From: Marchantia polymorpha subsp. ruderalis
Lineage: Eukaryota > Streptophyta > Marchantiopsida > Marchantiales > Marchantiaceae
NCBI GenBank assembly: GCA_037833965.1
Contig: AP031358.1
Coordinates: 2,302,001-2,366,000 of the forward strand
Direction: 5' to 3'
DNA: 64,000 bases
The notes beneath the pieces are model-generated. The model saw only the letters and a program-made list of their open reading frames with translations, made no database searches and was not told where the DNA came from. Shown one piece after another: positions 18,763 to 29,163 of this stretch (positions within the stretch are counted from its first letter, which is position 1; every line of letters begins with the position of its first letter). The position numbers and the translations under genes were made by a program.

Positions 18763-21591
18763 TTCGTCTTCCGGCTGAATAGCTTCCGTCTCTTCTTCTT
18801 CTTCCACCGAACAGCAGGCAACGAATCCCACGAAGTAATCGGATTCGGTACCACTGGAATCCGATCGCGCGGTCGACTCACTGTCCTCGCCCGATGTGTA
18901 ACCTGCACTTGTCGATGGGGTCTCTCCTTCGTGCCTGACCCTATTCCAGGGCACCGTAATGGTTTTGGTCGGTTCCGAAGGATGAGGAAACTTAAGGCGA
19001 TGTCTTCGCCAATCACATCTGACTTGTGCACCATATAGCCATGGTCGCCCGAGCAGAACGTCATAGCCCTGCTTCATCATCGGCTGAAGGATGATATACG
19101 TCAACCGAAAGTCCGCACCCCCGATGGTTGTCTTGACATTGCGCAGCATACCTGCAGGCATTCTCCGCGTCTGATCCGCTAATCTCAACACACGCTTCGA
19201 GGGTTCGTATTGACTGAACCCCAAGGCTCTCGCTGTATCCTCCGTCATTATGTTGACTCCTGATCCAGAGTCGATTGGCACTCTGCGTACACAACATCCT
19301 GCTATCTCCACATCGATCTCGGGTGGCCCTTGGTCTTCGCTCTCCACTTGATATACTTGAGAGGATGTGGATGCGCGCGGCTTCCGCGGATGCCGTAGCG
19401 AAAGCATCAACATTCTCCGATACGTTTTATTGTCCTCCAAGAGCTGCTTGAACGTGATGTTCACTTTTCGACTCCCGAGATCTTCAACCAAATCATAGTG
19501 GGCGCGTTGGGTCGCCGGGGTCGGCGACGCTCTGCGAGGTTCCACGGTGGCTGCCAACTTCGCCCCAAGGGAGGATGTCAAGTCTGGCCGCGGTGGGTCC
19601 TTTTGCGTGCGGATCGCTTCCTTCAACAGGTTGGTTACCTCGTTGCGGATATCCGGAGCATAGTCCCGTTTCAGTAGGCGCACTGGCTCGTCCTCGACTG
19701 CTGTCTGGGGGCGCACTGCTGGTGCCTCCCGCGTAGCCGAAGGCTTCCGAGCAGGTCGCGAGTCGGACTTGCTGGATGTCTTCTCCTTTCCTTTTCCCGT
19801 CCGGTCGGCGGTTCTCCGTTCGTGCTTGCGAGTGTCACGCTCTTGCTCCTTGGATTTCTTGGAGCTACGAGTTTCGACCCGTGCGCACATGACCTCTTCA
19901 GCCGGCCATTCTTCGTCTTCGCCATCCCCGTCTGAACCTACTTCGACCTGGTTAACTTGCACGTCCTCCTTGGCAGGAGTGTTCACAAATCGTACCACTG
20001 GCCGAGGGACTGGTGGCTGATCACACTCTGGCGCAGTGTGCCCGACCTTCTTGCAATTACTACATGTCGGAGCATAATCGTTTCGCCTTTTTGGATGGGG
20101 ACACTGCGGTGAGAAGTGCTCAACTTCCCCGCAATTATAACAAGCTCGCGGTGGCGGTGGGTCAAACGTCCCTGGAGGTGCTCTCCGCCTCACAGGTACC
20201 GTAGTGGCCCGATCCACCGGAATATATCGTGGGACTTGCATTGCTGAAACTGCAGGAGGGGTAGGAACCGACTGGACGGCGTAGGCTGTCTCTTCGCTAG
20301 CCTCTCCATAGTACTGAGGGTGCTCTCCATAGTACGGTTGCGCCCACTCTACTGCGTTGACTGGATATGACGGCCGGGTGGTAAGGCACTCGGTGTTTGC
20401 ATGTCCCACCGCCCCGCACGTAGTACACCATAAGTTCGCTCGCACTCTCCCGGGTGATTTTCTGCGATCATGCCCGCCTACTACTTGAACCTTGAGATCG
20501 GCGAAGTCCTTCACAAGGGTCTCCATCTTCGAAGCTATATCTCCCGGCGCTCTGTCCGTAGTCACTCGTCGGGTGCCCTTTTTCTTCGCTGACCCATGCT
20601 TCTTCCTCTTCTTCTCCTCCTCCGACGATGAGGTTTCCTCTTCTTCGGATGAAGAACGGTTCTCGTCCGAAGACGATTCCTCCGATGACGGAGTTGTACC
20701 TCTACGCCGTCTTCGCCCTCCTTTCGGTTTGCGCTCCTTCGACTCCCGTCTCTCTCTCCCTCGTCGGTTGAGAGTGGAAGTTTCGAAGGCTTCTGCCGAT
20801 GCAATCACGTCCTCAATAGTGTCGCACTTGCTGCGTCGGCAAAAAGTCTCCATCTCCCGAGTTAACCCGGTCACGTACCAATCCACAGCTTGTTGTACCG
20901 AGAAAGGGGACCCTGGTCCTGTTTTCGGTATTCTGTCGAGAAGGTCCAGAAATCTCTCAGTGTAGTCGCGCAGACTCTCCTTCTTCTCTCGCTGCAAATT
21001 ACGTAACTTTGTCAAAACCCGGCTGTCGTAGCCGAGCTCGCGGAAGCGGCGAAGGAACTTCTCCTTCAGCTGGGCCCATGTTGTCAACCCAGTCGGATCG
21101 ATGCTCTCGTGATTATACCAACTCCTCGCTTTCTTCCGCAGAAGGCTCGGAAAGATCCTTAGTCGGTCGTCGTCTGCGATCTCGCGATTGGCAATAGACA
21201 CCGATTCGAACAACTTGATGTACGAATCTGCATCGTCGTCATCCCCACTCCCTTTGTACTTCGGGTAGGAATGTTTAGTAATCGGCTGAGGTAGCCGCAC
21301 ATTGGCTTGTCCGTCCGCCATCGATATGTCTGTCGACGGTTCTCGGGCGGTCGGTCCTACTGCACTAGGCGGGTCCGTGCAAGGAATATCTAGTAGAACT
21401 GTAAGCACCAAGTTTGGTTCTGAGTCGTCGGGGGTAGGTTCCCCAAGGATGTCGGCCGAACTAGGCTTAGGTACTCTTTTTGGTGTTTTCTTGGTTTGAC
21501 GCCGTGTCTCTTCCACGGCCTTCTCTGAATCTCGTCGGAACTTGCGGACAGCTCTAGCACTTAGGTTGCTCCCGCCAGCCCCAGTCGACAT
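18760..21591 (-). CDS. gag: Gag-protease polyprotein
   Basis: 943 codons, ATG at 21,591 (46 bases after the primer site), TAG at 18,760. Residues about 100-275 form a retrotransposon Gag capsid-type domain (LLRKKARSWYNHESI at 150-164; LREKKESLRDYTERF-like region near 200-214). About 280-345 is an Arg-rich then Ser/Glu-rich stretch. Three CX2CX4HX4C zinc knuckles follow: C389-C392-H397-C402, C484-C487-H492-C497 and C510-C513-H518-C523, for RNA binding. The aspartic protease lies at about 755-870, with the active site DSG at 774-776 and the typical LLGRPWL near 846-852. The C-terminal 70 residues are acidic and Ser-rich, ending EDE before the UAG. Three knuckles, the first well separated from the other two, is more than the usual one or two. 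The frame looks intact. Confidence 0.95.
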   Translation of the reverse strand: MSTGAGGSNLSARAVRKFRRDSEKAVEETRRQTKKTPKRVPKPSSADILGEPTPDDSEPNLVLTVLLDIPCTDPPSAVGPTAREPSTDISMADGQANVRLPQPITKHSYPKYKGSGDDDDADSYIKLFESVSIANREIADDDRLRIFPSLLRKKARSWYNHESIDPTGLTTWAQLKEKFLRRFRELGYDSRVLTKLRNLQREKKESLRDYTERFLDLLDRIPKTGPGSPFSVQQAVDWYVTGLTREMETFCRRSKCDTIEDVIASAEAFETSTLNRRGRERRESKERKPKGGRRRRRGTTPSSEESSSDENRSSSEEEETSSSEEEKKRKKHGSAKKKGTRRVTTDRAPGDIASKMETLVKDFADLKVQVVGGHDRRKSPGRVRANLWCTTCGAVGHANTECLTTRPSYPVNAVEWAQPYYGEHPQYYGEASEETAYAVQSVPTPPAVSAMQVPRYIPVDRATTVPVRRRAPPGTFDPPPPRACYNCGEVEHFSPQCPHPKRRNDYAPTCSNCKKVGHTAPECDQPPVPRPVVRFVNTPAKEDVQVNQVEVGSDGDGEDEEWPAEEVMCARVETRSSKKSKEQERDTRKHERRTADRTGKGKEKTSSKSDSRPARKPSATREAPAVRPQTAVEDEPVRLLKRDYAPDIRNEVTNLLKEAIRTQKDPPRPDLTSSLGAKLAATVEPRRASPTPATQRAHYDLVEDLGSRKVNITFKQLLEDNKTYRRMLMLSLRHPRKPRASTSSQVYQVESEDQGPPEIDVEIAGCCVRRVPIDSGSGVNIMTEDTARALGFSQYEPSKRVLRLADQTRRMPAGMLRNVKTTIGGADFRLTYIILQPMMKQGYDVLLGRPWLYGAQVRCDWRRHRLKFPHPSEPTKTITVPWNRVRHEGETPSTSAGYTSGEDSESTARSDSSGTESDYFVGFVACCSVEEEEETEAIQPEDE

Positions 21592-21637
21592 TCACCGAGC
21601 ATGGCTGCTCGTAAAAACCCCGGTGTTGACGCAACTG

Positions 21638-21655
21638 TCCCCGGCAGCGGCGCCA
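21638..21655 (-). other. primer binding site, tRNA-Asp type
   Basis: Minus-strand TGGCGCCGCTGCCGGGGA starts 22 bases after the 5' LTR. As recalled, the complement of the plant tRNA-Asp(GUC) 3' end is TGGCGCCGTTGCCGGGGA, a 17 of 18 match. tRNA-Asp priming is known for Athila/Tat-like elements. Confidence 0.8.
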
Positions 21656-22636
21656 AAAAGAAGTTGTCGGCTTCTTATGTAATAACCCACTAAAGGCTAA
21701 AACTGCAATATAGTGGTAGAAAGGTCGAACCCACAGGGACAGAGGAACACACAGGGTACAAAGTGTCACGTTTTAACAGACTATTGAGGAGTTTGAATTC
21801 TCAGGCGACTGTCACTCCCAGAAATACTGCAAGTGTCCACTCGGAGCGCACTCGGAGGTCGCACAGTGCAGCGTAACACACACACACACACCTGAAACTA
21901 CAGAAACACAACCCAGAGATCCGTTAGGACCTCTACTTCAAGATTTCAGGGGGAAAGTCTCTCAAGAGTACACTCTGCGAAGCTGCGGGTAGTGACTTCC
22001 AACTCCGGCTTTTACAACACTTCCACTAGCTTGCTGCTAGTGTAGGAAACCCGGTTTGGACTGCCTACTTCGGATCGAAGTCACTCAGACGCGGTGAACA
22101 ACACTCTCAACTCACAAAAGCGCAGAGAACACAGGTCCGCACTGAAGGACTCACTGAGAAACATTCCAGTAACACAATGACAGTCTATTGAAGAGTTTGA
22201 ATTCTCAGGCACTTGTCATTCCCAGAAATACTACAGGGGTTACCCTCAAGGCACCTGCTGCAGCGTAACCTGAATTTACAACCAAGGCTTACACGAAGTA
22301 GCAAAACTTCACTTTGGCATTCAGGGGAAAAATCCCAAGGAGTACAATCGGAAAGAAACACTCGAAGGTGTAGGGGCGAAACTGTTCAAGTATCTAACTA
22401 GTCACTGGCTCTGAGCATCGGCAGTCACCCGCAGGTGCAGATCCGAACTACTCAAGTCTCTAACCAATGTACTAGCTCTGAACATTCGGCCGAAGGCCTT
22501 CAGCTACAAAATGCGGAACGCTAAGTTGTAACTCCTCGTGCGTGGTGACAGAACTCAAGGACACAAACACGCAAAGGAAATGGGTTCCTGATCTGCACTT
22601 CTGATGGGAAAGAACCCCAGGCAAAACGCCTGGAAC

Positions 22637-22645
22637 TATTTTATA
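22637..22645 (-). promoter_or_regulatory. TATA box of the 5' LTR, probable promoter of the genomic RNA
   Basis: Same TATAAAATA as in the left LTR. From here the RNA would start near 22,610, run about 930 bases through R-U5, reach the primer site at 21,655 and then the Gag ATG at 21,591. The start point is predicted, not shown. Confidence 0.65.
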
Positions 22646-22681
22646 CCTTCTAAGTCCTACCTAGCACTACACTGCACTACG

Positions 22682-25600
22682 CTACACGCCTGCACGGAAC
22701 CACGCTACACTACACTCCGCGGAACCTGTACTACGTCTCCTGCGCGGCCGACTGCCGCGCACTAGCTCCCTACCCTGCCACTCTTCCGCTCGACTACGCA
22801 GTCCCAACCGCTGCAACGCCGCGGACACCTCCCCCTCGAGGGCGGACATGGTATCCTGTGCCTTCGACAGGAAGGCCTCGAGCTTCTTCGCTACCTTCCG
22901 CCGACTCCTGCTGTCGCCTGACAACAACCCGGCTGCGCGCAATTCAAACTCACGCAGTGTGAGTTTCTCCTGCGCCTTCACTTCCCAGTGGGCGTAGCCC
23001 TTTAGACAGTGGGCGACTCGCCTCGCCGTCTCCACCTTCGTGCGATCCGCCTCCTTCCTGCGATCCTCTTCAATCGTCACTAATTGCGATTCGGCTTCGG
23101 CACGTTGCGCTCTCAATTCGCCACACTCTGACTGTAACCTGCGGATTAATTCTTCATCCGCCTGCCGTGCGAGCTGACATTGTTCCAACAACCGCGTCTG
23201 TCGCACGAGCTCCTCTGACAAAATCCGATTCTGGGCCTGCTCAGAGTTGAGTGCTTCCTTGACCTTCACCTGCTCCTTGGTGAGCTCGCCCAGTTTCTCA
23301 TCCTTCATCTTCTCGGAGTGCTTGTAGAATTTCTGATTAAGCTTGTACTGTCCCCACAAGCACTCATGCTTCTCCTTCAAGTCCCTCAACTCCTGGTCCA
23401 CTCTAGCTAATAGCTTGCTGGTGTGGACTTTAGTGCGAGTCCGCCTGCGCACTAACTCGATGTAAGATCCCGGCTGGAGTGGGTCGGCGTATTTATCGAC
23501 CTTGCGATCCAAGTACCGCAGCAACGGAATCACCTGCTCAGAGAGCGCCGCCGCCGGCGCTCCAACAATTTCCTCCTCCTCCTCCTCGGTGTCTTCTGCT
23601 CCTGACATTTCTTCCGTGGAGCCTCCGTCGTCATCATCCGAGTGGAGAATTTCAGTCGCCATTGATTGCGTCGGCGACTGCCCCGAGTGGGGCTGCACGT
23701 CCTCGACGTGTGCTGCCTGCGAAGGCACGGCTGCAGCCTCGCTGCTCGTCGCCAAAATGTCTAAGGCGGAAGGCGAATGTATCCGAGCGGCATCCCCGTC
23801 GCTCGCTGGTTGATTGCCCACCGCATTCTCTCTGTCGCCGTCGTCCGTCGCCGAAGGCGATTGAGCGGAAGGTGGCTGCGCGGGGTTGGGTTGCGCATCG
23901 CGCATCGAGGCTTCATCCCGCGGACAGTCACTCCGCTCCTCCGTCTGCTGCTCCCTCGATCGGTCCGTGGGGGCTGTGCCCGGCCCGTGCGCAGGCGCAT
24001 TTGCCGGCGCCTTGTCCGCTGCAGGCGTAGCGCCGCGGACATCTATCGCCGAAGGCGACATGGCCGGGGGCCGCACGCCCGATGTTCCTTGGCCTATAGG
24101 CCCTACCGCCGAAGGCGCATCTATCGGCGTACTTCCCGCCGATGGTGCGGCCTCCGCACGCTCTCTGCTCGTGTCCCCTCGGCTCGAAGGCCCTGGCGCC
24201 GAAGGCGCGAATTGCGGCGCGTGGTGCGCCGGAGGGTCTGGCCCCGAGGGCCGGTGTCTCGTAGGCGGTTCTTCCGCCGGCTCCTTCCCCTTCCTACGTT
24301 GGAACGGGGGTGATTCTTGCCTGTGCACAGGCGGCACGTGTGGAGGTGTCCTGTTCACAGGCGACCTGTGCACAGGTGAGCGCCTGTGCACAGGCGGACT
24401 GCTCCTTCCCACGCGTAAGCGTAGATCCACGTCCACTTGTGTTCGCCGGTCCGCGGAGGCTCGTCCGTCCGCGGAGGTTCGCCTGTGCGCAAACGGAACC
24501 TCTGTCCGCATCGCACGTGGTAACTCCGGAGGCCCTTGGCCCGTAGGCGGCCTCTCTCCCGACGAGGTTGCAGCGTGGCCCGTCGCTCCTGCGGTCGTCC
24601 GCGCTTCTTCTCGCCTCTCTGGCGACGCACTTCCTATCTCCGTCGCAATCGTCGCCGTGTCTGCACTGTCAGCTGGTAACACCAGTCTGCGTGCCTTCTG
24701 CTTCGGCCGGCTGTATGGCTCGCACAGCGGCCGCGGTCGAATGGGAGCAGAGGGTTCTTGATGCTGCTCCTCTTCGGACTCTTCCCTCCATCGCCGCTTC
24801 CGCGGCACTCGCGCTGCAGGAGTGTGTCTCCCTTCATCCCTTCGTCTTGATGGGGTAGAAGTCGGTGACTCCTCCGCATCAGTGTCGACCTCGTTCTCCC
24901 GCACATACTTCCCGGGATGGTCGATGGACAATGGCGGAAAATGTTCAAGCTCCGCCGCTGTCAAACAATTCCGCTGTCGATAAAAATTGATGAGGAAAGG
25001 AGAAAGATGGTTTAGAGTTCCCCCCTTCTCCTCAAACGCGTGCTGTCGCATCACCCTGTGCAGGATGCTCGCCCAGTGAATTGGAGTTCCCTCGATGACG
25101 CACTCCACAAAAGAGACCTGCCACAATGTGATGTAGCAGGCGCGGTGCGGCTGCAGTAATTGCATCAGCGCCGCGGACAAAGTTCGGCGAAATCGATCCT
25201 TGTAATCACGGGTCCTGTACCCATTCTTGGTTGACCTCCCGGTCTTGAACAGCTCCACAAATTGCGCCTCTTCTTGCTTGGTCACCTTGATGCTCTCACT
25301 GTCGAAAAGGAGATGCCCGGGCATGCCAGCACATCTTCCCAACGCCTGCGCCCAATCTTGGACTGTCCACCGGTCAACATGCGGACGCAATCCGCGCGAG
25401 GGTGGTCCCTGTGGCTCTAGCCACTCGCGCACCATATTCGCGCAGATGTAATTCCATCCCCATAGCAAGAAATCGAGCTTTCTTGCTATTAAGCGCTCTT
25501 CGAAAGCGCGCAGCCCGTTCTGCGGCAGGCGAAGTGGCACCATCCGCAATCTGCTCGGTCTCGTCATTGCGTTCCTGGGGTTCGCTCGCCCGCTCATTCT

Positions 25601-25819
25601 ACTTCCGCACTGTCCGCGTTTCTTTCTCTCTCGGCAAACTCTAATCGCTCTCAATTCCAAATCACGCACACTCGCTTCTCCCTCAATCAACAAGAAATCT
25701 CCTGTGCGACGACGACGAGAATGGTCCGCAGCCAGCAGATGGATGCGCGCAGCGCGCACAAGAGATTGGAATCGCGAATTCAAGAATGGGACGCTCTCCG
25801 CCGCCCGGTCGAAGGTCAT
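22682..25819 (-). CDS. LTR-encoded 1,045-residue protein (5' LTR copy)
   Basis: Identical in translation to the left copy, ATG at 25,819. In this LTR the ORF lies upstream of the inferred promoter, so it would need a separate promoter in the 1.25 kb between 27,065 and 25,820, where no clear TATA box was seen. The copy exists because reverse transcription duplicates U3. Whether either copy is translated is unknown. Confidence 0.7.
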   Translation of the reverse strand: MTFDRAAESVPFLNSRFQSLVRAARIHLLAADHSRRRRTGDFLLIEGEASVRDLELRAIRVCRERKKRGQCGSRMSGRANPRNAMTRPSRLRMVPLRLPQNGLRAFEERLIARKLDFLLWGWNYICANMVREWLEPQGPPSRGLRPHVDRWTVQDWAQALGRCAGMPGHLLFDSESIKVTKQEEAQFVELFKTGRSTKNGYRTRDYKDRFRRTLSAALMQLLQPHRACYITLWQVSFVECVIEGTPIHWASILHRVMRQHAFEEKGGTLNHLSPFLINFYRQRNCLTAAELEHFPPLSIDHPGKYVRENEVDTDAEESPTSTPSRRRDEGRHTPAARVPRKRRWREESEEEQHQEPSAPIRPRPLCEPYSRPKQKARRLVLPADSADTATIATEIGSASPERREEARTTAGATGHAATSSGERPPTGQGPPELPRAMRTEVPFAHRRTSADGRASADRRTQVDVDLRLRVGRSSPPVHRRSPVHRSPVNRTPPHVPPVHRQESPPFQRRKGKEPAEEPPTRHRPSGPDPPAHHAPQFAPSAPGPSSRGDTSRERAEAAPSAGSTPIDAPSAVGPIGQGTSGVRPPAMSPSAIDVRGATPAADKAPANAPAHGPGTAPTDRSREQQTEERSDCPRDEASMRDAQPNPAQPPSAQSPSATDDGDRENAVGNQPASDGDAARIHSPSALDILATSSEAAAVPSQAAHVEDVQPHSGQSPTQSMATEILHSDDDDGGSTEEMSGAEDTEEEEEEIVGAPAAALSEQVIPLLRYLDRKVDKYADPLQPGSYIELVRRRTRTKVHTSKLLARVDQELRDLKEKHECLWGQYKLNQKFYKHSEKMKDEKLGELTKEQVKVKEALNSEQAQNRILSEELVRQTRLLEQCQLARQADEELIRRLQSECGELRAQRAEAESQLVTIEEDRRKEADRTKVETARRVAHCLKGYAHWEVKAQEKLTLREFELRAAGLLSGDSRSRRKVAKKLEAFLSKAQDTMSALEGEVSAALQRLGLRSRAEEWQGRELVRGSRPRRRRSTGSAECSVAWFRAGV

Positions 25820-27065
25820 GGTCGTCTCTTGGTCGTGAAGAACGTCTCACTTGATGGCCGCGCCGGCTGTACGCTGGAACGGTCTTCGCTCTCACGCGCG
25901 GCTTCACGCTCCGCCGTCGTCGATTAAACTCTCACGCTCGAATTGGCGGATTTGAACTCCGCGAGCGTGTCACCCTCCGGACATGGGGGCGTAGCGCCGA
26001 AGGCGAGTTTTCCGCCTTGCGCGGTACACTTGTTCGTACCGCCCCTCGGCCAATCTCCTTCTGCCTTGACGCGTGTGTCCGCATGTCGGACAAAAATTCA
26101 ACTCCTGCCTGTGCGCAGGCAGGGGCCTCGGCGGATTCTCCGCCGGCGCGGAACTTGATCATCCTCCTGTGCACAGGCGTTCGCCTGTGCGCAGGCGAAT
26201 TCCGTCCGCGGCGCTGCGCTGGCGCGGAAGGCGTTGACCGTGGTCAGCCGTCTCCGTCCAGTCTGTCCGTTCCTTGTCTCTCCGTCGGCGCTTCCGCCGC
26301 CGCAACTCCGTCCGTCCAAGAGCGCATCTACCCGTGCCGTCCGCACGGTCCGTACCTATTGGAGTACTCTGGCGGCTCCTCCGACGTACGCTGCGCTGCG
26401 CTGGCGCGGAAGGCGCCGTACACTTTCTACCTCACAAGGCGCATTTCTAGGGCCCAAGGCGGATTTTCCGCCGACGCCGAAGTGCCTGTGCACAGGCGAA
26501 CGCCTGTGCGTAGGCGGACTTCGCGCCTTCCCTAACCCTACTTCGCCTGTGCACAGGCGAACGCCTTCGTCCGTGCATAGGACAAAACTTGATTCCGCCT
26601 TCTGCGTAGGCGGAATTCGCGCCGGTGGCGAAATCCTTCCGCCGTAGGCGACCGCCGCCATTTCTTCCAGTAGCGATAACTCCCTAGGTCCTCGTCCGTT
26701 CCAAGCGTTCTTGGGCTCGTTAGAATCAGCGCGTCGAGCTCTTTCCAACGGGACCCTAACTTGGTCAAGGCGCCCGAGGGTTGACCTAATTACGGGGGTT
26801 TCCCTACAGCCGCGGACGCAACCTCCGAAGGCGGGTTTTGCGCCTTGCGCCGTAGAGATCCTAACTGCGGAGCTCGCAGGGAGGGTGGTGCCTGTGCTTG
26901 CTGCGGCACCCCAAATCCCAGATTCTACAAGATCCCTCGAGAATCCCCGCGATCCTCCGGATTCACTCTGTTTTGATGTACCGAAGGCTATTTACAATGC
27001 TGCCAGGGTACAGTTTTCCAAAAATGTTTTAATTTCCTCAAAATTGCCAAAAGTGGGGTACCACA

Positions 27066-27070
27066 CTCTG
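27066..27070. repeat. target site duplication CTCTG, right copy
   Basis: Matches 10,489-10,493 exactly and abuts the CA end of the right LTR. Confidence 0.95.
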
Positions 27071-28827
27071 CTAGCGGATCCGTCAAATTGAAAAGACGTT
27101 CATTTTGGCTCAAAACTTTATGCTTACAGCAAACGCAGAGTACTCACGTCTTGTAGTTATGCTCGTTATATTCTTTACATAAAGTGCAGATTGGTTCTCC
27201 ATCGTGTATTCGTGTCATCTCACTCTGTAGTGTTCACGTTCGACAGTTCTAATAGTTATATATCAAGTGTAATTTAATGAGTAGCTCAAATTGTCGAGGT
27301 CCGTTTACGCCCAATATATTTTACATTGGCATGACCACACATTAGAGAAATATACTTGATGATACATTGTCTATGTCAATTGCATATACAATATGTATTT
27401 GACACACAGTGTGGGAAGTTGTTAAGTGAACTGCATCCTCAAGCAGCATAGTATTCATGATCTTCTCACACATGTCCGATCTTCCGTTATGTTTCAAGTT
27501 CTTGAACATGAAAGTTTCATCTAAATCATGAATTATGCAGATTCTGAACGCTTGATGTATCCTTAACTAACGCATGCCAATTTGATGCAAAACCATCACA
27601 TGATCCTTTTCTTCTATAAGTCCGTTTCATCTAACATGTTCCTAAGACGACGGGAGAAAGGACAGAAGAAGGTGGAGATCAAAATTCTTCATCATATAAG
27701 TTGAAGTTCTTTTGCTGGGAGTATTTTCAGATGGCAGCTTAAACTTGAGATATCTAGTGTCTCGTGGCGTCCACCACAAGTCTGAAGAAAGATTGTCGGA
27801 ACTTGGATCCCCAGGAAGTTTTTCGATGAATTTTGATATGAAAGTTGACGTGCCATTGCTATTGATGGTATGAAGAAGAAAAGAAATTGGTATAGCAGAG
27901 GACTTTCAATCTGGACACTAAGAGGCTAAACTATAACGAACGATGTGGCCGTTTACTTCATTGCACTAACGAATCACAAAAGGGCCCGGCAAGATTTGAA
28001 TGAATAATGATTTGGAATTCGGTTTCATCTGATGGTTCGTTGAACGATCAATTCGAAGGAGAAGCTCACTTGAATTCAAAAAGCTTTGGTGAAACTCGAT
28101 ATCCTCTGCTCAATTGTATGTCGGAGCTCTGAAGGTCGCTACTGCCGATGGCGCGGGCAACCACCATCCCATCCCGCTGACTAAAGGCACAAACACAAAG
28201 ATTTGCTGATACTAGAGTTGGTGGCAGTGGTGCTCTAGCCATTAAGCTTCCGACTCAGGCTCTAGGCGATGAGCCATTTGCTTTCAACTCCCTACTCTCA
28301 TTCAACATCTGACACCCAGACCCCATCGACATCTGTACCGTGCTTTGATTCTAATCTGCATCAGGTGAACGTGCTACACTTATCACTTCACGTGCAGCAA
28401 GACAAAAGATTGATCGATCCACTGGTCAGCTCATTTCTCCTCGTTCATAGGGCGACGACCGGAAGTGATTGTGAAAAGGTGAGCAATTCATAGGAGTCCG
28501 ATGGCATTTACGATTACGGTTTCTAGACACTGACTTGTTGTAGATGATTCATCTTGCCACTTCTAGTGATGCCGTGGAGGCCCGTGGAATTTTGTCTATA
28601 ACATATGAAGCTTCTAGCTTCGTGGTGACTGACAAGAAGATATTTGCAACTCTGCACAGGAAGTTTTCTTAGATTAGATGGAAGGAGCAAATGCTTCAGG
28701 TTACGATCGCTCTTGACAGGAGCTTATTCTAACGGAGCTCTCATCTGCATCTCAGCTGCCTGGCAAGCAAACTTATCGATAACGGTGGAGATAATTTTTG
28801 AGATCGAGAGCGAAGATCTGGAAGACA
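27071..28827. other. intergenic DNA right of the retrotransposon
   Basis: Mixed-composition DNA with only short open frames and no recognised motif. Upstream exons or promoter elements of the 28,828 frame could lie here but none could be shown. Confidence 0.4.
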
Positions 28828-29163
28828 ATGGAGCAGACAGTTGTATCAGGCCTGATAACGACTGCGTTCATAATGCTGCTGGTGATCCTACTCGCCATGT
28901 GGAGGGTAACTCTATGCCTTCGAACCAAGATCTCAAATTGGGCTCAGAAAGCCACCGAGTCCATACCCACGTACACGAGCTCCGTGGACAATCCTGTATT
29001 CGGCAAGGACGATGTCCCTCCAGTGAGAAGATTTCCAACAGCATACTGGAGCCTCTCCCGGGCCACTTCGAAGACCAAACTCGTGTCAGCTGTCGTTCCT
29101 CTGTCCGAGGATCTGGCCCCGTCGCCTGAGCCCCATCACGCGGAAGAAGAGCACAATGTCTAG
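28828..29163 (+). CDS. small single-pass membrane protein, function unknown
   Basis: 111 residues, ATG at 28,828 and TAG at 29,161-29,163. The open frame extends upstream only to a TTG at 28,798. Residues about 4-26 are strongly hydrophobic (TVVSGLITTAFIMLLVILLA), followed by WRVTLCLRTK with basic residues, then a cytosolic-type tail with an acidic, Pro-rich end (PLSEDLAPSPEPHHAEEEHN). Size and order of parts resemble the 7,534 and 9,507 frames on the other side of the retrotransposon, but the coiled coil is weak here. An overlapping frame (28,644-29,129) is longer but lacks protein-like features. No family is recognised. Confidence 0.45.
   Translation: MEQTVVSGLITTAFIMLLVILLAMWRVTLCLRTKISNWAQKATESIPTYTSSVDNPVFGKDDVPPVRRFPTAYWSLSRATSKTKLVSAVVPLSEDLAPSPEPHHAEEEHNV

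Larger units (their letters stand above)
10494..27065 (-). mobile_element. complete Ty3/gypsy LTR retrotransposon, about 16.6 kb, minus strand
   Basis: Two 5,388-bp LTRs (offset 11,184) flank a 5,796-bp interior. Each LTR begins TG and ends CA, with imperfect 13-base inverted ends (TGTGGTACCCCAC and TGTAATAACCCAC, 10 of 13 matching). CTCTG duplications flank the element. On the minus strand the order is LTR, primer site, Gag-protease, UAG, RT-RNase H-integrase, purine tract, LTR. The RT before integrase order defines Ty3/gypsy. A GPY/F module, no chromodomain and a tRNA-Asp-type primer site suggest the non-chromovirus Ogre/Tat/Athila side; that placement is inference. All frames look intact and the LTR reading frames are identical, so insertion was recent and the copy may be autonomous. 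It is much GC-richer than the flanks. The LTRs nearly equal the interior in length because each contains a 1,045-codon ORF. Confidence 0.97.
21678..27065 (-). repeat. right LTR (5' LTR of the minus-strand element)
   Basis: Same length and sequence as the left LTR wherever compared, including every shared reading frame. On the minus strand it is the promoter-bearing LTR: its TATA box (22,645-22,637) should start the genomic RNA near 22,610, and its last base (21,678) is followed by 22 bases and then the primer site. Confidence 0.97.

Noticed and set aside
28644-29129. 161-codon plus frame overlapping the 28,828 gene
   Set aside because: Longer, but without a hydrophobic segment or other protein-like feature; the overlapping 111-residue frame has a clear membrane helix.
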